From positions 1-9,399 of the forward strand of contig UQUX01000068.1 of assembly GCA_900544425.1 (NCBI GenBank): 9,399 bases of DNA, read 5' to 3'. Position numbers and translations under genes: made by a program. The notes beneath the pieces are model-generated. The model was not told where the DNA came from. It saw only the letters and a program-made list of their open reading frames with translations, and ran no database searches. Shown here one piece after another: positions 7,321 through 9,399 of this stretch. This stretch comes from an uncultured Collinsella sp. (GTDB lineage Bacteria; Actinomycetota; Coriobacteriia; Coriobacteriales; Coriobacteriaceae). Position 1 is the stretch's first letter, and each line of letters starts with the position of its first letter.

Positions 7321-8169
7321 ATGAGCAAGGCTGATCAACAGTTTGTAGCCATGTGCCGCGACATTCTGGACCATGGCACCACCACCGAGGGCCAAAAGGT
7401 CCGCCCAGTGTGGGAGGATGGCACCCCTGCCTATACCATTAAAAACTTTGGCGTCACGGCACGCTACGACCTGCGCGAGGAGTTCCCCGCACTTACGCTG
7501 CGTCGTACGGCGCTCAAGTCCGCCATGGACGAGATCCTGTGGATCTATCAAAAGAAGTCCAATAACGTGCATGACCTCAATAGTCACATTTGGGATGAGT
7601 GGGCTGACGAGACCGGCTCCATCGGCAAGGCCTACGGGTATCAGATTGGGCAGAAGAGCCATTATGCCGAGGGCGACTTTGACCAGATGGACCGCGTGCT
7701 GTACGACCTTAAGCACACGCCGTACAGCCGCCGCATTATGACGAACACCTATGTGTTTAGCGATCTGTCCGAGATGCACCTGTATCCGTGCGCCTACAGC
7801 GTGACGTATAACGTCACGCAGCGCCCGCAGGATGACAAACCGACGCTCAATATGATTCTCAACCAGCGCAGCCAGGATATTTTGGCCGCGAACAACTGGA
7901 ACGTGTGCCAGTACGCCATTCTGCTCATGATGGTTGCGCAGTCGGTCGATATGATTCCCGGCGAGCTGCTGCATGTGATCGCCGACGCCCATATCTACGA
8001 CCGTCATGTCGATATCGTCCGCGAGCTTATCGAGCGTCCGCAGTTTGCGGCTCCCAAGGTAACGCTTAACCCCGATGTGCATGATTTCTACGCGTTTACG
8101 ACCGACGACCTGATCGTGGAGGGCTACGAGCACGGTCCGCAGGTTAAGAACATTCCCATTGCGGTGTAG
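7321..8169 (+). CDS. thyA: Thymidylate synthase ThyA
   Basis: This encodes 282 residues. ATG at 7321 was chosen because AGGAGG (7311-7316) precedes it by 4 nt and the product begins like other ThyA proteins; upstream extensions of the frame run through the promoter region. ThyA methylates dUMP to dTMP using 5,10-methylenetetrahydrofolate, releasing dihydrofolate. Visible motifs: the phosphate-binding SRR (R137/R138), catalytic C157 in LYPCAYS, QRSQD at 182-186, N194 in NNWN, and H224/Y226 in HIYDRH. The residue after the catalytic Cys is Ala instead of the His of E. coli-type PCH, and the overall style resembles Bacillus subtilis/phage phi3T ThyA, which also lacks that His. The gene therefore looks functional. 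folA follows almost directly, fitting the need to reduce the dihydrofolate produced. Confidence 0.96.
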   Translation: MSKADQQFVAMCRDILDHGTTTEGQKVRPVWEDGTPAYTIKNFGVTARYDLREEFPALTLRRTALKSAMDEILWIYQKKSNNVHDLNSHIWDEWADETGSIGKAYGYQIGQKSHYAEGDFDQMDRVLYDLKHTPYSRRIMTNTYVFSDLSEMHLYPCAYSVTYNVTQRPQDDKPTLNMILNQRSQDILAANNWNVCQYAILLMMVAQSVDMIPGELLHVIADAHIYDRHVDIVRELIERPQFAAPKVTLNPDVHDFYAFTTDDLIVEGYEHGPQVKNIPIAV

Positions 8170-8178
8170 GTGACGCGC

Positions 8179-8697
8179 ATGACGTGTAAGCTTTCTGCCA
8201 TTGTCGCCGTGTGCGATGACTGGGGCATTGGTTGCGAGGGCGACATGGTCGTCTTCAATCGCGCCGATATGCGCCATTTTGTGGCGTGTACCAAGGGGTG
8301 CCCGGTCATTATGGGGCGCAAGACCCTGCTGAGTTTTCCCGGCGGGCGTCCGCTTAAGAACCGCCGCAATATCGTGCTTACGCGCGACGATAGCTTTGCG
8401 CCCGAGGGCGTTGACGTGGTGCATAGCGTTGACGAGGCGCTCGCCGCGGTAGCCGATGAGCCTGTTGCCTGGGTGATCGGTGGCGGTGAGGTGTATCGGC
8501 AGTTTTTGCCGTACTGCGTGGAGGCCGAGGTCACTCATAACCACTGCGTGCATGTCGTGGACACGTATTTTCCCGACTTGGACGCCGATCCCGCGTGGGA
8601 GATTGCGCAGCGTAGCGGGGTCGCGACGATTGCCGCCGGTGAGGGTGACGAGGGCGTCAATTATGAGTTCGTGACGTATCGTCGCATCGAGGCGTAA
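8179..8697 (+). CDS. folA: Dihydrofolate reductase
   Basis: This encodes 172 residues. ATG at 8179 was preferred over the in-frame GTG at 8170 because AGGTGA (8168-8173) sits 5 nt upstream of the ATG, overlapping the thyA stop, whereas the GTG has no ribosome binding site. The enzyme reduces dihydrofolate to tetrahydrofolate with NADPH. Visible features: the N-terminal AIVAV strand, WGIG at 15-18, a probable catalytic acid D30, MGRKT at 45-49, FPGGRPL at 53-59, NIVLTRD, GGGEVY at 101-106, and the DTYFP strand. The usual LPW of the Met20 loop reads MVV (23-25), so the near-invariant Trp is missing; clostridial-type DHFRs show similar hydrophobic substitutions as far as I recall. The gene is almost certainly cotranscribed with thyA, whose waste product is its substrate. 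Confidence 0.94.
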   Translation: MTCKLSAIVAVCDDWGIGCEGDMVVFNRADMRHFVACTKGCPVIMGRKTLLSFPGGRPLKNRRNIVLTRDDSFAPEGVDVVHSVDEALAAVADEPVAWVIGGGEVYRQFLPYCVEAEVTHNHCVHVVDTYFPDLDADPAWEIAQRSGVATIAAGEGDEGVNYEFVTYRRIEA

Positions 8698-8741
8698 ATC
8701 GTCTGGCGTGAACGGTATCATCGGGTTGATTGAATGCATGG

Positions 8742-8760
8742 GGCGGCGCTTAGCGTCGCC
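8742..8760 (+). terminator. Hairpin after folA, possible weak terminator
   Basis: GGCGGCGC (8742-8749) pairs with GCGTCGCC (8753-8760) across a TTA loop, giving 8 bp with one G-U pair. It is followed by TCGTTTGG, a poor T-tract. The position, 44 nt after the folA stop and before the next gene, fits the end of the thyA-folA transcript, but read-through is likely. Confidence 0.45.
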
Positions 8761-8765
8761 TCGTT

Positions 8766-8774
8766 TGGTATAGA
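8766..8774 (+). promoter_or_regulatory. Possible extended -10 promoter for the methyltransferase gene
   Basis: TGGTATAGA resembles an extended -10 (TGN followed by TATA..), placed 33 nt before the downstream ATG and just after the hairpin. No convincing -35 is present at the usual distance. This is a weak call, made mainly from position. Confidence 0.25.
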
Positions 8775-8806
8775 TGTGCTGTAAAGAAGGGTGCGGGCTG
8801 GCTGCT

Positions 8807-9399
8807 ATGACTGATGCCGTTGAGGTTCTGCGAATTGATTCGCTCGAGGACGAGCGGCTCGATGCCTATGTGCGACTGACCGAGCGTGAGCTTCGCTGCG
8901 TGCTGGAGCCGCAGAAGGGCATTTTTATCGCTGAGAGTGCCAAGGTCATCGAGCGTGCGGTTCGCGCCGGATATGAGCCGGTGAGCTTTCTTTTGGGCGA
9001 GCGCTGGCTCGACCAGATGATGCCGCTGTTTGACCAGCTTGTCGTGCGCGAGGGAGCGGGTCCGGTTCCCGTGTTCGTGGCCTCCATGGAGCTCATGGAG
9101 CAGTTGACGGGCTTTAACGTGACGCGTGGTGCGCTCGCGGCGTTCCGTCGCCCGCGTCAGATTCCGGTTGATGAGTTCTTGGGCGGTGTCGTCGAGGCGG
9201 CGGGGGATCGTCCGGTGCGTGTGTGCGTGCTTGAGAGTATTGTCGATCACACCAATGTTGGCGCTATTTTCCGCTCGGCTGCCGCGCTCAATGTTGACGG
9301 CATTCTAGTGAGCCCTACGTGCTGCGATCCGCTGTATCGTCGCTCGGTTCGTGTGAGCATGGGCACCGTGTTTCAGGTGCCGTGGACGCGTATTGGGAG
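8807..9399 (+). CDS. TrmH/SpoU-family RNA 2'-O-methyltransferase, N-terminal part (cut by right edge)
   Basis: The frame stays open to the window end, giving 197 codons of a protein usually around 260-280 residues. ATG at 8807 was chosen because family members start about ten residues before the conserved helical segment. It lacks a clear Shine-Dalgarno, and an in-frame ATG at 8774 just after a TAG is the alternative. An N-terminal RNA-recognition-like domain (FIAESAKVIERAVRAGYEPVSFLL) precedes the SPOUT methyltransferase fold. Motif 1 reads NVGAIFRSA (150-158, with the presumed catalytic R156) and motif 2 starts at VSMGTVFQVPW (M185 G186). The SAM-knot motif 3 lies outside the window. Such enzymes methylate the ribose 2'-OH of rRNA or tRNA; the exact target cannot be told from this part. 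The gene is probably independent of thyA-folA. Confidence 0.85.
   Translation, partial: MTDAVEVLRIDSLEDERLDAYVRLTERELRCVLEPQKGIFIAESAKVIERAVRAGYEPVSFLLGERWLDQMMPLFDQLVVREGAGPVPVFVASMELMEQLTGFNVTRGALAAFRRPRQIPVDEFLGGVVEAAGDRPVRVCVLESIVDHTNVGAIFRSAAALNVDGILVSPTCCDPLYRRSVRVSMGTVFQVPWTRIG

Noticed and set aside
7318..8739. 473-codon open frame on the minus strand opposite thyA and folA
   Set aside because: It covers two conserved enzymes in antisense and has no family features or ribosome binding site worth noting.
1..9399. CRISPR arrays, tRNA or rRNA genes, insertion sequences, phage or defence genes
   Set aside because: I looked through the intergenic stretches and found no spaced repeats, cloverleaf sequences, transposase genes or terminal inverted repeats; almost all DNA is accounted for by housekeeping genes.

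Overview
The window is about 9.4 kb of high-GC, densely coding chromosomal DNA. Gene content and protein character suggest a high-GC actinobacterium of the class Coriobacteriia, most likely Collinsella or a close relative. That assignment rests on recognition of gene order and protein style, not on a search. Everything except one gene lies on the + strand.

Region 1 (1-6273) is a tightly packed housekeeping block, rnc (3' end only) - smc - ftsY - ffh. Junctions are 10 nt, a 1-nt TAATG overlap and 10 nt, so the four genes are probably one transcript. It encodes RNase III, the chromosome-organising SMC ATPase, and both protein GTPases of co-translational membrane targeting: the SRP receptor FtsY and the SRP protein Ffh. 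A perfect 17-bp inverted repeat closes the block.

Region 2 (6390-7154, - strand) is the most unusual part. A single ORF joins a DUF134/UPF0251-type helix-turn-helix domain, a NifX/NifB-type cluster-binding domain and a C-terminal tail of 35 residues holding 12 His and 6 Cys. Inside the ORF, exactly where the NifX domain begins, sits a near-ideal Shine-Dalgarno followed by an in-frame ATG, so a free NifX-tail protein may be made as well as the fusion. No nitrogenase genes are visible.

Region 3 (7155-7320) is the divergent control region between that gene and thyA. It holds two copies of a palindrome based on TGACATATGTCA, 53 bp apart centre to centre (about five helical turns). They bracket the best candidate promoter of the minus-strand gene and look like operators. 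The HTH part of the fusion is the obvious candidate ligand, but this is inference.

Region 4 (7321-8697) is thyA-folA, which couples dTMP synthesis to recycling of the dihydrofolate it produces. Both enzymes belong to sequence variants that differ from the E. coli textbook forms near the active site. A short hairpin follows, then a TrmH/SpoU-family RNA methyltransferase gene that runs off the right edge.

The strongest candidate for something not already described is the metal-tailed DUF134-NifX gene, with its internal start and paired operators. The rest is conserved housekeeping sequence.
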